This document shows, piece by piece, positions 40,597 to 50,116 of a stretch of DNA of 54,210 bases. Numbering within the stretch: position 1 is the stretch's first letter; the number at the start of each line of letters is the position of its first letter. The position numbers and the translations under genes are program-made. Source of the DNA: Bacteroidales bacterium. Lineage in GTDB: Bacteria; Bacteroidota; Bacteroidia; Bacteroidales; Muribaculaceae. The notes beneath the pieces are model-generated. The model saw only the letters and a list, made by a program, of their open reading frames with translations. It did not search any database and was not told where the DNA came from. The stretch covers positions 1 to 54,210 of the forward strand of contig CAAFXO010000053.1 in NCBI GenBank assembly GCA_900766975.1, read 5' to 3'.

Positions 40597-42060
40597 TTAT
40601 TCCTTCAAGGCATTCTCACCGCGGATTCTGCGGAGGGCTATGAAGAATGCGGCAGTGATGATAGCCATGGATAATACACCGGCTACACATCCGATGGTGT
40701 AATCGATATGGAATGTTTGCTTCGAGACGAAGAGATAGGTCAGACAGACGCATGTCATAAACATGGCGGGGATGAGTGTCAACCAGTAGAACTTCTTCTC
40801 GCGAGCCAAGAACATGGTGATGGACCAAAGGCCGATAACGCTCAGCACTTGATTGCCCCAACCGAAATATTGCCATATCACGCTAAAACCATCAGGGTTG
40901 TTGATCTGCCATAATAGCAGAGAGATGGTAAAGAGGAAGACGGGGAGGCTGACATAGAGACGATTACGTTTTTTCTTTTGGTCAATTTTAAGCCAATCGG
41001 CGACGATTAGTCTGGCGGAACGGAGAGCGGTGTCGCCACTTGTGATGGGAGCCACGACGACACCGATTATGGCGAGGATACCACCGATCGTGCCCAACCA
41101 GTCTCGGGTGATAAGCACGACGACATTGGGTGCCGGGGTGTCAAGTCCGGAAGCCACATCCATTTCTTGGAAACCGGGTGTGGGGGAGGCATAGAAGAAA
41201 TAGGAGGCGACAGCCGCCCAGATGAGAGCGACGACACCTTCGGTGATCATCGCGCCGTAGAAGATGGGCCTGCCATATCTTTCGGAAGCGATGCAGCGAG
41301 CCATCATAGGGCTCTGAGTAGCATGGAAACCACTTATGGCGCCACAGGCAATAGTGATAAAAAGGCAGGGGAAGATAGGATCATATCCGGCATCGTCAGC
41401 CGGGATCTTATTGCCTAAAGAGTCCCACACTTCGGGGAGTGACGGGAATTTAACGAAAAGCATCACCATAAGCCCTACAGCCATAAAGAGGAGAGCAGCG
41501 CCGAGGAGGGGATATATCTTGCCGATGACTTTATCGATAGGCAATAATGTGGCTATGACATAATAGGTGAATATCAGAATAATCCATAATATGCTATTAT
41601 CGTAGAAAGAGTTCATGATCAGTGCCGGAGAATATACAAACACAGCGCCGACGAGCATAATAAAGAAGAGGGTAAAGATAAGTGTAACGGACTTTGCACG
41701 TCTACCGAGGAACTTACCCACTAATTCGGGATAGCCGACACCGCCATTGCGCATAGACAGCATACCCGACATATAGTCGAACACGGCGCCGGCGAAGATG
41801 CAGCCCAGCACAATCCAGAGATAAGAAGATGGGCCAAACTTGGCGCCCATGATAGCGCCGAAGATGGGGCCTGTGCCGGCGATGTTTAGGAATTGGATCA
41901 TAAAGACCTTGGCGGGAGGGAGCTTAATAAAGTCGACACCATCGGCACGGTAGTGAGCGGGAGTAAGACGTTGGTCGGGCCGGAACACACGTTCCACCAC
42001 TCGCCCATAGATGAAATAGCCGGCAACAAGAGCGACTAAACCGATTAAGAAAGAAAACAT
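40597..42060 (-). CDS. cstA: Carbon starvation protein CstA family transporter
   Basis: A 487-residue membrane protein with about 13 hydrophobic helices. CstA landmarks are FNIAGTGPI-type (LNIAGTGPIFGAIMGAKFGP), FDYMSGMLSMRNGGVGYPE, GFHATQSPMMARC and SGDTALRSARLIVADWL. Members import peptides or pyruvate during carbon shortage. It is shorter than the E. coli protein (about 700 residues) but like other Bacteroidetes versions. No operon partner. Confidence 0.94.
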   Translation of the reverse strand: MFSFLIGLVALVAGYFIYGRVVERVFRPDQRLTPAHYRADGVDFIKLPPAKVFMIQFLNIAGTGPIFGAIMGAKFGPSSYLWIVLGCIFAGAVFDYMSGMLSMRNGGVGYPELVGKFLGRRAKSVTLIFTLFFIMLVGAVFVYSPALIMNSFYDNSILWIILIFTYYVIATLLPIDKVIGKIYPLLGAALLFMAVGLMVMLFVKFPSLPEVWDSLGNKIPADDAGYDPIFPCLFITIACGAISGFHATQSPMMARCIASERYGRPIFYGAMITEGVVALIWAAVASYFFYASPTPGFQEMDVASGLDTPAPNVVVLITRDWLGTIGGILAIIGVVVAPITSGDTALRSARLIVADWLKIDQKKKRNRLYVSLPVFLFTISLLLWQINNPDGFSVIWQYFGWGNQVLSVIGLWSITMFLAREKKFYWLTLIPAMFMTCVCLTYLFVSKQTFHIDYTIGCVAGVLSMAIITAAFFIALRRIRGENALKE

Positions 42061-42195
42061 AACGATATTAGATTAGTTCACGAATGATTCAGAATAAAGC
42101 AAGAGATAAAACAACTGCCGTATGAACCTAAAAATTTGAGAAACGCGCTAAGTTACTATTTTGTTGGCAAATAGCCAAATCTTTCAGGAACATTT

Positions 42196-42248
42196 TGCAC
42201 CAAATCGAGAATTTTAGAGCGGGGTTTCTGCACCAAATCGAGAATTTT
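42196..42248 (+). repeat. Two exact 20-bp direct repeats, 33-bp period
   Basis: TGCACCAAATCGAGAATTTT occurs at 42196-42215 and 42229-42248, just upstream of the -33 box of the regulator gene. Candidate binding sites. Confidence 0.85.
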
Positions 42249-42268
42249 TGAGGGGTTAAAAATCGGTT

Positions 42269-42300
42269 TTTGTGGAAATGATAAAAAATTTGTAAATTTG
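42269..42300 (+). promoter_or_regulatory. Promoter of the TPR-AraC regulator
   Basis: TTTG (42269-42272), 20 bp, TAAATTTG (42293-42300), full consensus. Confidence 0.8.
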
Positions 42301-42360
42301 CGGAGAAAAGTAAACCTATATACCTGTATGTGCACATAGAGGTGCAAACTAATAGACAAA

Positions 42361-44094
42361 TTGGAGGATAAAACATATAGAACATTAATACTCTTGATGT
42401 TAGGCATATTGTCGGCTGCAATATGTCCGAGACTTTATGCCGGTTGCCTGACAGAGAAAGATGAGATGCTGCTTGAAGAGTGTGAAAAAGCGGCAATGTT
42501 GCGAAAATATACAATGACCCGCGAGAAGGGAGAAGAATTGAAGCGACATGGGGAGACCGAAGGCTGTCAAGAGGCGGCACTCTATGGTGAGACCTACATC
42601 TTACGAGGCATCATCTGCATGCGCGACACGGTGGACATCACTGCGCGCATCGGCGCCTTACAAGAGCGAGTCGAAGAGGCAGAGAAAGCGCAAGACTGGC
42701 GCAGCGTCATAATCCTGTCACACCCATTGGCACTCTACAACCACTTCATCGGCAGCGACTACTCTCAAGCATCGCTCTACGCATTCAAGAAACTGAATGC
42801 CGCCAAGACAATCAAAGATGAACATGCCATCATCTCCTCACTCAATCTGCTCTCGAGCATCTACTTCACCAAGAAAGAGGAATCCGGCTATACCTACGCT
42901 CTTGAGGCATACTCTCGCGCCAAGAAGACAAACGAGCTTCCCTCTATGTATGTAACCGCGTGCAACATAGCCAATTATCTCTACAATCAGCAGAAGTTTA
43001 CCGAGGCTTTGAAATATCTCAAAGAGGGAGAAGAGATCGCCGAGACACTCAAGATGGAATCGGAGAAATCGTATATCTACTCCTTCTATGGCGATATTTA
43101 TAAGAGTTTGAAGCAACCCAAAGAGGCAGAGGAATACTACAAGAAAAGCTTTGGAGACCTGCCGGAGACGAGCAACTACGACCGACTCTATGCACGAATC
43201 TGCTATGCACAATACCTGATGGATCAAGGGCGATTCGACGAAGCGACCCAAAATCTCGAAGAGACACTCCTTCTATCGGATGAATATAAGATCAGCATCT
43301 TCAGCACCGAAGTATATTTCTATCTCTCTATATGCTACGAGTATAAGGGGGATATCGGCAAAGCATTGGAGAACTACAAGAAATATAATGAATCCTACCA
43401 GCGTCAAGTGACGGAAGCGAAGGCAAAAGAATTTGCCTTGCTCGACTTGCGCTATCGGATCGCCGAAGAGAAGAGCATCAATGCAGCTCAACGCGTAGCG
43501 TTAATCCAGCGCAACTGGGTTATAGTTGCAGTGGCGACAGCCTTGGTATTTCTGATTATCATCGGTATCATGACCTATTTGAGGACACGCAAGAAGATGC
43601 GACTCAACAAAGAGACAGTGAGCAGATACTTGGAGGCATTGGAGACAGAGCGCGAATTGCGAGCCCGACTCGAAGAGGCTCTCAACCACAAACCGACAGC
43701 GACACCGAGCGGACTTACCGACGACAAGCAGTCGGAACTGTTCACAAGATTCAACCGGATGATGACCGACGAGAAGATATATCGCAACAGCGATCTTTCG
43801 CTTGAGAAAGCGGCAGAGATGCTCAATACCAACCGCACCTATCTCTCGCAGGTGGTCAACGAGCAATCGGGGCTCTCCTTCCCGGTTTACATCAACTCCT
43901 TCCGGCTCAAAGAGGCTATCGAGCTGCTATCGAATCCCGACAATGACGAGCCGTTGAAAAATATCTGTTTTTCGGTCGGCTTTTCGACAACATCAGCCTT
44001 TTACACCCTATTCAGGCAGAAAACGGGTATGGCACCCTCCGTATTTAGACAAAATGTCAAAGATCTCCGCGAAAATGGAGGGAAAGATGAATAG
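42361..44094 (+). CDS. Membrane-spanning TPR - AraC-type transcriptional regulator
   Basis: A 577-residue sensor-regulator starting with TTG at 42361. That start is preferred because it gives a proper charged signal segment (MEDKTYRTLILLMLGILSA); the first ATG (42397) would leave too short a hydrophobic core. Residues about 30-375 are TPR helices (periplasmic), 387-407 a transmembrane helix, about 415-440 a coiled linker, and about 465-565 an AraC-type double helix-turn-helix (LSLEKAAEMLNTNRTYLSQVVNE; IKxIC-like NICFSVGFSTTSAFYTLFRQKTG). This lets an envelope signal act directly on DNA. The likely targets are the two genes that follow. Confidence 0.88.
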   Translation: MEDKTYRTLILLMLGILSAAICPRLYAGCLTEKDEMLLEECEKAAMLRKYTMTREKGEELKRHGETEGCQEAALYGETYILRGIICMRDTVDITARIGALQERVEEAEKAQDWRSVIILSHPLALYNHFIGSDYSQASLYAFKKLNAAKTIKDEHAIISSLNLLSSIYFTKKEESGYTYALEAYSRAKKTNELPSMYVTACNIANYLYNQQKFTEALKYLKEGEEIAETLKMESEKSYIYSFYGDIYKSLKQPKEAEEYYKKSFGDLPETSNYDRLYARICYAQYLMDQGRFDEATQNLEETLLLSDEYKISIFSTEVYFYLSICYEYKGDIGKALENYKKYNESYQRQVTEAKAKEFALLDLRYRIAEEKSINAAQRVALIQRNWVIVAVATALVFLIIIGIMTYLRTRKKMRLNKETVSRYLEALETERELRARLEEALNHKPTATPSGLTDDKQSELFTRFNRMMTDEKIYRNSDLSLEKAAEMLNTNRTYLSQVVNEQSGLSFPVYINSFRLKEAIELLSNPDNDEPLKNICFSVGFSTTSAFYTLFRQKTGMAPSVFRQNVKDLRENGGKDE

Positions 44095-44236
44095 AAGAGC
44101 ATAAAAAATAACAAAAAGACAATTAAAAACGTCAATTTACGAATTATACGACCGAAAATTTGCACTGATTACAAAATAGGCATTAAATTGGTTGGCGAAA
44201 AAACCGAACTCAAATTATTCACCAACATAAACTTAA

Positions 44237-47200
44237 ATGTCTATGAAGAAAACAGGTTTACTACTCATGGGGCTTTTCCTCACGGCGACAGCATGGTCGG
44301 CAACGCCGTCGGAAACCTATCCCCTACCCAAGAACTTTGATCCTTGGAATTTGAACTATCAGATGCCCTTGGAGAAGTTGGAAACTCCACAGAGCAAAGC
44401 GATAGCACCCAAGCCGCGAGTAAGAGTCAACACACTAATCTCTCGCGAAGAGGAGGCAGAGGCGCAGGAGTTCTTCTCAGTATGTCAGAAATTTCATAAG
44501 AACTATGCCTTCAACTTCGAGGGTGGCGAGATTACTACCTATAACATAGGAGTAAAAATCAATGGCACACAGGCAGTGATCAGCAACTTCTTCAACTTGG
44601 AAGCACAATCGACGAGCTGGTCGCAAGGTGTGGATTATGACGTAGAGGGTGTGTATGATGCCGAGGCACATACCATCACCATCCCGACCTCTGATGTATT
44701 CGCCGATGCCACAATAGCGGGCACCATCGGCACATATTACACATGCGTGCTTCTCGCCGGCGAAGTCACTTCAGATGGCAAGATGATTCCTGCCGACGAG
44801 TTGGTGCTCAATGTTAATGAAGACTTAACTATCATAACCACCGACCAGAACTTCGGTATCTTCAACTATACCAATGATGGAAGCACCAACTATGGAGCAC
44901 AATGCATCTATCGTAAATTTTATGCCAACATCCCGGGAGATCAGCCTAAATTGATCGCCTTCAACAACTCCTTCGATCTTGGCGAGACCTATCCCGACAC
45001 GCCAAAAAGCACCGAGTTCAGCGTGGTAAATGTCAGCAACGTCTCAGCCGACTTTGCAGTAACTATGGAGGCTGACGACAATGCTTATACATCCGATCCG
45101 GCTACCGGCACAATCGATGCAAAATCAATCCAGACCATCAACTTCACTTTCCGCGCCGACAATGTAGGCGAATATGAAGGATTGGCATCTATCGACTATG
45201 ACACTGAAGACACTACAGCGGAGGCAATCCAAGTATTGCTCTTCGGTAAGGTAAAAGCTATGCCCGACTACTCGTCGGTAGTAAAATCGGGTGACTTCAC
45301 CTTCAAGACATCACTTGACTATCCCTTCGAGATTACAACAGTCGAAGATCAGACCGTGGCACGCTCAACCACCAATGGGCAGTATGGCACATCCAAACTT
45401 GAAGTATACTTTGAAGTGCCTGAGGGCAATATCGGCAAATTCTCATGGAAAGGATATAGCGCCAATACCGGCTACTGGTATCAGAATGCCGGAGGAGTCT
45501 TCATCGACTCTACAGAATCACCGGCATGGTTAGTTGAAAGCGGCAGTGCCGATATCAGCAACCAATATGAGTTCGGACCCGGCTCACACTATGTAATCTT
45601 CCAATATGATGGTTACTACTACACCGGCGACCCCAACAATGGTCTCTATGTATATGATCTTGAGCTCGTTAATACACCGGCAGAAGCAAAGGCAGCCGAG
45701 GTGGAGACACCCTCAGTGAATCTTGGCAACTTTATGATCCTCGATGAGAATCCTGTCAGCGGCTCAGGCGTAATCGTGATCCGCAACCGTGGTTGCGAGA
45801 CTCTCAGCATCAACAATGTAACAAGCAGCAACACTGCCATTACAGCCACATGTCCCACCACACAGGCAGGACTTCTCGAGACGATCGAAATTCCGGTAAT
45901 GCTCAATGCTTCAGAGCCTGACAGATATACCGCAACTATCACACTTGAGACAACCGCCGGCACATATACCGCCGAAGTGACAGCCTTGGTACGCAAGATG
46001 GCAGACTTCTCAGCACTCATCACCGAAGGTTCAGACCTCGTGACAAGCATCACTACCGATAGCTCCTATCCATTTGAAATCACCGAAGATGGTGTAGCCT
46101 ACAATGCCAACAGCGGCGAAGCCGACACACAGGCATGTACATCGTGGGTACAGATCAACTTCACCGTGCCCGAGGGTAAGGTGGCAGATATCAGCTGGGA
46201 TGGCTACTGCTACGGTTCGTCACCCGATCCCGATTATTACTGGTCAGGCGACTATGCCACAATTGAAATCAAACACCCGATGACTTCCGGCTCAACACAA
46301 GTATACGGCGACGGGCCGGCAGACAGCGAAACCAAGTTTGGTTCTGATGAGTTCTGGGCACCCTATCTTACCTCCATTCCGGGTGATCACTACATCAAAT
46401 TCGGTTTCTGCAAGAATGGCGATGGCATCATCTCAGAGAAAGACCGTGTAGAGATCTCCAATCTTAAGTTCACACTCCGAGACTTCCAAGAGCATGCCGT
46501 AGAGGCAGACATCACCGATGTAACATTCGAAGAGACATACGTAGGTCCACAGCGCTACGCCACAGCTATTGTAACACTGAAGAACACCGGTAGCGCCGAA
46601 CTCGAAGTAACCGAGGCAGTGGCAAGCGAACCCTTCTATGGCGTAATTCCCACCTACAACAAGGCCCAATTCAATCAGACTCTTCAGGTGGGTCTGTGGT
46701 TCTATCCGAGCGAAGAGGGTGAATTTGAGGGCGAAGTGACCTTCAAGACCAACGCCGGCGACGTAGTAATCACATGTCATGGCAACACACTGTCGATGGA
46801 TGGCATCCTCTTGGCAGGCGACGTGGAAGATCAAGGCTATGGTTGGAGTTTCTATGATGCCGACAAGGATGGCGACTGCTGGAATCTTGGTTATAACCTC
46901 TGGGGTGAGAACCCTGAATGGGTGCATGGCGGCAGCAATTGCTTTGGCTCACCCTCCTACTCATACTACACCGGTGGTATCACTCCTGACAACTGGCTCT
47001 TCTCGCCGCAAATAAGCGTTCCGGCAGATGGTGCAATGCTTCGCTGGTATGCCGCATCCCACCACCATGAGCGTTTCGCCGAGCACTACAGCGTATATGT
47101 GGCTAAATATGAGGATATCGAGAATCCTGACAATCTTGCCAATCTCACCGCACTCTTCGACGAGACCCTTAAGGCAGAATCGGCTGATGAATGGGTGGAA

Positions 47201-47503
47201 AACACTCTCGAACTTACAGACTATGCCGGACAGGATGTGCATCTCTGCATCCGCCACCATGACTGCGAGGGTCAATATGTATTGAAACTTGACGACATCT
47301 TCGTATACACCATGGATAAATGGGCTGAGATGTCGGGTGGCAGCAAGGTAGTCGACATTATCACCGACGGCGACGTAGCCAAGACAGAGATTTTCAACGT
47401 GAATGGTATCCGCCTCCGCTCACTCGAAGATGGCATCAACATCGTGAAGGTGACATATAAGGATGGCAGAGTGGTAACACGCAAAATCACAGTTAAGAAA
47501 TGA
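44237..47503 (+). CDS. Large secreted choice-of-anchor J protein with T9SS sorting tail
   Basis: A 1088-residue protein with signal peptide ending AWSA (about 21). Most of the length is beta-sandwich repeats, including two related segments around SSVVKSGDFTFKTSLDYPF and ALITEGSDLVTSITTDSSYPF and ASH/MSP-like strands (SGVIVIRNRGCETLSINN). At about 855-1020 is a cleaved-adhesin/choice-of-anchor J domain (GWSFYDADKDGDCWN, PDNWLFSPQISV, RFAEHYSVYVAK). The last 70 or so residues are a type A T9SS tail (EIFNVNGIRLRSLEDGINIV and KDGRVVTRKITVKK). It follows the TPR-AraC regulator and overlaps the next gene by ATGA. Probable cell-surface adhesin; ligand unknown. Confidence 0.85.
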   Translation: MSMKKTGLLLMGLFLTATAWSATPSETYPLPKNFDPWNLNYQMPLEKLETPQSKAIAPKPRVRVNTLISREEEAEAQEFFSVCQKFHKNYAFNFEGGEITTYNIGVKINGTQAVISNFFNLEAQSTSWSQGVDYDVEGVYDAEAHTITIPTSDVFADATIAGTIGTYYTCVLLAGEVTSDGKMIPADELVLNVNEDLTIITTDQNFGIFNYTNDGSTNYGAQCIYRKFYANIPGDQPKLIAFNNSFDLGETYPDTPKSTEFSVVNVSNVSADFAVTMEADDNAYTSDPATGTIDAKSIQTINFTFRADNVGEYEGLASIDYDTEDTTAEAIQVLLFGKVKAMPDYSSVVKSGDFTFKTSLDYPFEITTVEDQTVARSTTNGQYGTSKLEVYFEVPEGNIGKFSWKGYSANTGYWYQNAGGVFIDSTESPAWLVESGSADISNQYEFGPGSHYVIFQYDGYYYTGDPNNGLYVYDLELVNTPAEAKAAEVETPSVNLGNFMILDENPVSGSGVIVIRNRGCETLSINNVTSSNTAITATCPTTQAGLLETIEIPVMLNASEPDRYTATITLETTAGTYTAEVTALVRKMADFSALITEGSDLVTSITTDSSYPFEITEDGVAYNANSGEADTQACTSWVQINFTVPEGKVADISWDGYCYGSSPDPDYYWSGDYATIEIKHPMTSGSTQVYGDGPADSETKFGSDEFWAPYLTSIPGDHYIKFGFCKNGDGIISEKDRVEISNLKFTLRDFQEHAVEADITDVTFEETYVGPQRYATAIVTLKNTGSAELEVTEAVASEPFYGVIPTYNKAQFNQTLQVGLWFYPSEEGEFEGEVTFKTNAGDVVITCHGNTLSMDGILLAGDVEDQGYGWSFYDADKDGDCWNLGYNLWGENPEWVHGGSNCFGSPSYSYYTGGITPDNWLFSPQISVPADGAMLRWYAASHHHERFAEHYSVYVAKYEDIENPDNLANLTALFDETLKAESADEWVENTLELTDYAGQDVHLCIRHHDCEGQYVLKLDDIFVYTMDKWAEMSGGSKVVDIITDGDVAKTEIFNVNGIRLRSLEDGINIVKVTYKDGRVVTRKITVKK

Positions 47504-49284
47504 ACCGAACTCTTATATCTTTAGTAGCATATCTGGCCCTTAGCGGGGTCGGATATGCTCAAATATCTGATATGACTATCGGATATTGCAACGGACAGCT
47601 ACCGGAGAAGGGAGATATCTCATATTCGGAAGCCAACGCCAATGTTGAGGCGGCGATCTACATTCCGGCAGGGACAGTCAATACCTACGCCGGCAATGAT
47701 ATCGTATCGATCAATGCCGGATTGGCGTCAAAGCTCAATATCGATGAACTGACCGTATGGCTACGCACCTCCTTAGATGGTGAGAACCTGGCAGAGGCAA
47801 CTATCACCACAACTACCGAGCAAAAGATCGTAAAGGGCTGGAACACTGTTACATTCAGCGAGCCCTATCATATCGAATCGGGCAACAGTGAAGGACTTTA
47901 CATTGGCTATACCTATCATCAGAAGGGATCGGCATTCGGTGTGGCGGCTATCAGTCAACCATGTGCCAATGCCTGTATGTTGAAATTCGGTGAGGGTGAA
48001 TGGGAAGATCGTTCATCGGAGTTGACCCTCTCGGTGGAGGGACTTCTCAGAGGCGAGAACTTGCCGAAATATAATCTTCTGCTTTCGGATGTATCGGTGC
48101 CTGATGTGTATATCATCGACCGCGGCAACTTCGACGTAGCGGGTATAGTCAAGAACCTTGCCACCTATACGATCAGCGGTTTTGACGTTGTGGCACTTGT
48201 CGATAATGTTGAGACATCGCGAGTACATGTAGATGTAGATGGAGGAGTGGCTTACGATGAGTCGTATCTATTCAATGTCGTTCTGACTCCCGGCATCACC
48301 GAGATAGGCACCGGCAGCAGCGCTGTGACCATCCGCATCGAGAATCTGACCGAAGGCTCGGATGAGGATATGAGCGACAACGAGATAACTCGCGAGTTCA
48401 CTATCGTGGCGCATGACTTCGCGCGCCGCATCCTGGTAGAAGAGTTTACCACCGAGAGATGTCCGAACTGTCCTCGTGTAGCCAACTATATGCACAATCT
48501 CTTGGAAGAGGATAAATATGCCGAAGATGTGATCGTGGTGTGCCACCACGTAGGCTTTTATACCGACTGGCTCACATCGTCGTTTGACGCCAAATACCTC
48601 TGGCTTTACAACCGAGGCGGCGAGACTTTCGCGCCGGCGGTAATCACCGATCGCAAGCAAGCAGAGGGTACCTACTTGGCATTCTGTCCTTCGTCAGAGA
48701 GCGAGTTGGCGACCAACTGGGATAACTGCTTGGCAGCACCGGCATTCGTATCGCTCAATATCAACGCATATTATGATGCTGACGATTACAACAAGCTTCA
48801 TGTCACAGTCGAGGGGTCGAAATCGATGGAACAGCTCTGTGAGAATCCCACCATCACGGTAATGCTCGTGGAGAATAACATCGCAGCGAGATCTCAAGCG
48901 GGAGCCAACGGCGACTATATCCACAATCATGTGAATCGTGCGGTAAACACTACATGGGGCGACACGTTGACCTTCGATGGCGATGACTATAGCTATGAGT
49001 GTGAGTTTGCACTCTCCGACACGTGGGTAAGAGAGAATATGGAGATAGTGGCATTCATCGCCAACTACAACAGCGAGGATGCAGCAGACTGTGAGGTGGC
49101 AAACACCAACCGAATGCTCTTCAGCGACATCGACACCTCTGCCCTATCAGAGATCGTGACAGATAAAGAAGAATCTATCGAGATATATAGCATATCCGGC
49201 ATAAGAATATATAATAAAAATCTTGCTCCCGGCCTCTACATCCGCAAGCAGGGCAAGAAGACAGAAAAAATCGTGATAAGGTAA
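47500..49284 (+). CDS. Omp28-related protein with T9SS sorting tail
   Basis: A 594-residue protein with signal peptide ending GYAQ (about 21). An N-terminal galactose-binding-like part (about 25-190) and a beta-sandwich precede the Omp28 domain (about 305-540), a thioredoxin-like fold with CPNCP at 321-325 in VEEFTTERCPNCPRVANY. The end (EESIEIYSISGIRIYNKNL, then KQGKKTEKIVIR) is a T9SS type A tail. The ATG overlaps the previous stop (ATGA), so the two cargo proteins are made together. A redox role through the CxxC is possible but untested. The stop codon opens a perfect 16-bp palindrome. Confidence 0.87.
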   Translation: MNRTLISLVAYLALSGVGYAQISDMTIGYCNGQLPEKGDISYSEANANVEAAIYIPAGTVNTYAGNDIVSINAGLASKLNIDELTVWLRTSLDGENLAEATITTTTEQKIVKGWNTVTFSEPYHIESGNSEGLYIGYTYHQKGSAFGVAAISQPCANACMLKFGEGEWEDRSSELTLSVEGLLRGENLPKYNLLLSDVSVPDVYIIDRGNFDVAGIVKNLATYTISGFDVVALVDNVETSRVHVDVDGGVAYDESYLFNVVLTPGITEIGTGSSAVTIRIENLTEGSDEDMSDNEITREFTIVAHDFARRILVEEFTTERCPNCPRVANYMHNLLEEDKYAEDVIVVCHHVGFYTDWLTSSFDAKYLWLYNRGGETFAPAVITDRKQAEGTYLAFCPSSESELATNWDNCLAAPAFVSLNINAYYDADDYNKLHVTVEGSKSMEQLCENPTITVMLVENNIAARSQAGANGDYIHNHVNRAVNTTWGDTLTFDGDDYSYECEFALSDTWVRENMEIVAFIANYNSEDAADCEVANTNRMLFSDIDTSALSEIVTDKEESIEIYSISGIRIYNKNLAPGLYIRKQGKKTEKIVIR

Positions 49285-49297
49285 GAGCGCGCTCTTA
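49282..49297. repeat. Stop-embedded palindrome, copy 5 (perfect 16 bp)
   Basis: TAAGAGCGCGCTCTTA, an exact palindrome beginning with the stop codon of the Omp28-related gene. Confidence 0.8.
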
Positions 49298-49320
49298 ATA
49301 TCATTCGGATAGGGTATGAA

Positions 49321-49363
49321 CAATAAAATAGGCTAAGCCGTGATGGCTTAGCCTATTTTATTG
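49321..49363. terminator. Bidirectional terminator Omp28-related gene / rpmA
   Basis: Two perfect 19-bp arms (49321-49339, 49345-49363) with a 5-nt loop GTGAT. A/T-rich at the base, GGCTAAGCC at the top. Serves both convergent transcripts. Confidence 0.93.
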
Positions 49364-49381
49364 ATGATTAGAAGGGATTAG

Positions 49382-49642
49382 TTAAGCTTGATGGGGCTGC
49401 ACGTTGATGAACTTGCGGCCATTCTTACCTGTGGTGAAAGCGACAACACCATCGATAAGGGCGAAGAGGGTATGATCCTTACCCATACCGACGTTAAGAC
49501 CGGGATGGTGAACAGTGCCACGTTGGCGCTTGAGGATGTTACCGGCTTTGCAGTTCGCTCCACCAAAAATTTTCACACCGAGTCGTTTACTTTCTGATTC
49601 GCGGCCGTTCTTAGAACTACCGACACCTTTTTTATGTGCCAT
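49382..49642 (-). CDS. rpmA: 50S ribosomal protein L27
   Basis: An 86-residue L27 near the peptidyl-transferase centre. The start MAHKKGVGSSKNGRESESKR places the conserved N-terminal arm directly after Met, so no prepeptide is removed. It then has GVKIFGGANCKAGNILKRQRG and GKNGRKFINVQP. It follows rplU by 13 bp. Confidence 0.97.
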   Translation of the reverse strand: MAHKKGVGSSKNGRESESKRLGVKIFGGANCKAGNILKRQRGTVHHPGLNVGMGKDHTLFALIDGVVAFTTGKNGRKFINVQPHQA

Positions 49643-49655
49643 TTTCTATTTTGGT

Positions 49656-49979
49656 TTAAGCGGTTACAATTTTCTTAATCAACACTTTGGAGAACTGTTG
49701 GCGATGGCCGTTGAGGCGACGATAGCCTTTGCGGCGTCTTTTCTTGAAGACGATCACCTTGTCACCCTTAACGAGAGGGAGGAGGACTTCACATTCCACT
49801 TTAGCGCCTTCAACGGCAGGAGCACCGACTTTAACATCACCGTCAGCGTCAAGAAGGAGCACCTTGTCGAAAGAAACGGCGTCACCCTCATTCACCTCAT
49901 CACCGAGGTGGTGGACATACAAGAACTTGCCCTCTTCGGCTTTGAACTGCTGTCCTTTAATTTCAACGATTGCGTACAT
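49656..49979 (-). CDS. rplU: 50S ribosomal protein L21
   Basis: A 107-residue L21: MYAIVEIKGQQFKAEEGKFL at the start and FKKRRRKGYRRLNGHRQQF near the end, as in the family. It opens the rplU-rpmA operon from a promoter interlocked with that of rpsO. Confidence 0.97.
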   Translation of the reverse strand: MYAIVEIKGQQFKAEEGKFLYVHHLGDEVNEGDAVSFDKVLLLDADGDVKVGAPAVEGAKVECEVLLPLVKGDKVIVFKKRRRKGYRRLNGHRQQFSKVLIKKIVTA

Positions 49980-50062
49980 TTGATAAATTATGTTTTAATC
50001 GAACCGACAAGGCGTCTGCAGAATAGCAGCACTTACTGAGCCTTTCGGCATAATTGCGACCG

Positions 50063-50094
50063 CAAAATTAATAGAAATTTTTGTGAATTGCAAA
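50063..50094 (-). promoter_or_regulatory. rplU-rpmA promoter
   Basis: Minus strand TTTG (50094-50091), 20 bp, TAATTTTG (50070-50063). Overlaps the rpsO promoter. Confidence 0.8.
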
Positions 50095-50110
50095 TTTTTT
50101 TGTAATTTTG
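50080..50110 (+). promoter_or_regulatory. rpsO promoter
   Basis: TTTG (50080-50083), 19 bp, TAATTTTG (50103-50110), full consensus. The leader to the ATG at 50243 is about 125 nt. Confidence 0.8.
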
Positions 50111-50116
50111 CGGTGC

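Larger units (their letters stand above)
42061..42360. other. Divergent region cstA / TPR-AraC regulator
   Basis: This 300-bp gap has a degenerate gene-end palindrome (GAGAAACGCGCTAAG, 42138-42152), two exact 20-bp direct repeats and the promoter of the regulator. No convincing ORF. Confidence 0.7.

Noticed and set aside
42128..42580. Minus-strand frame with two KFSIWC segments
   Set aside because: The repeated peptide comes from the two 20-bp direct repeats read in reverse; the frame overlaps the start of the regulator gene and has no domain.
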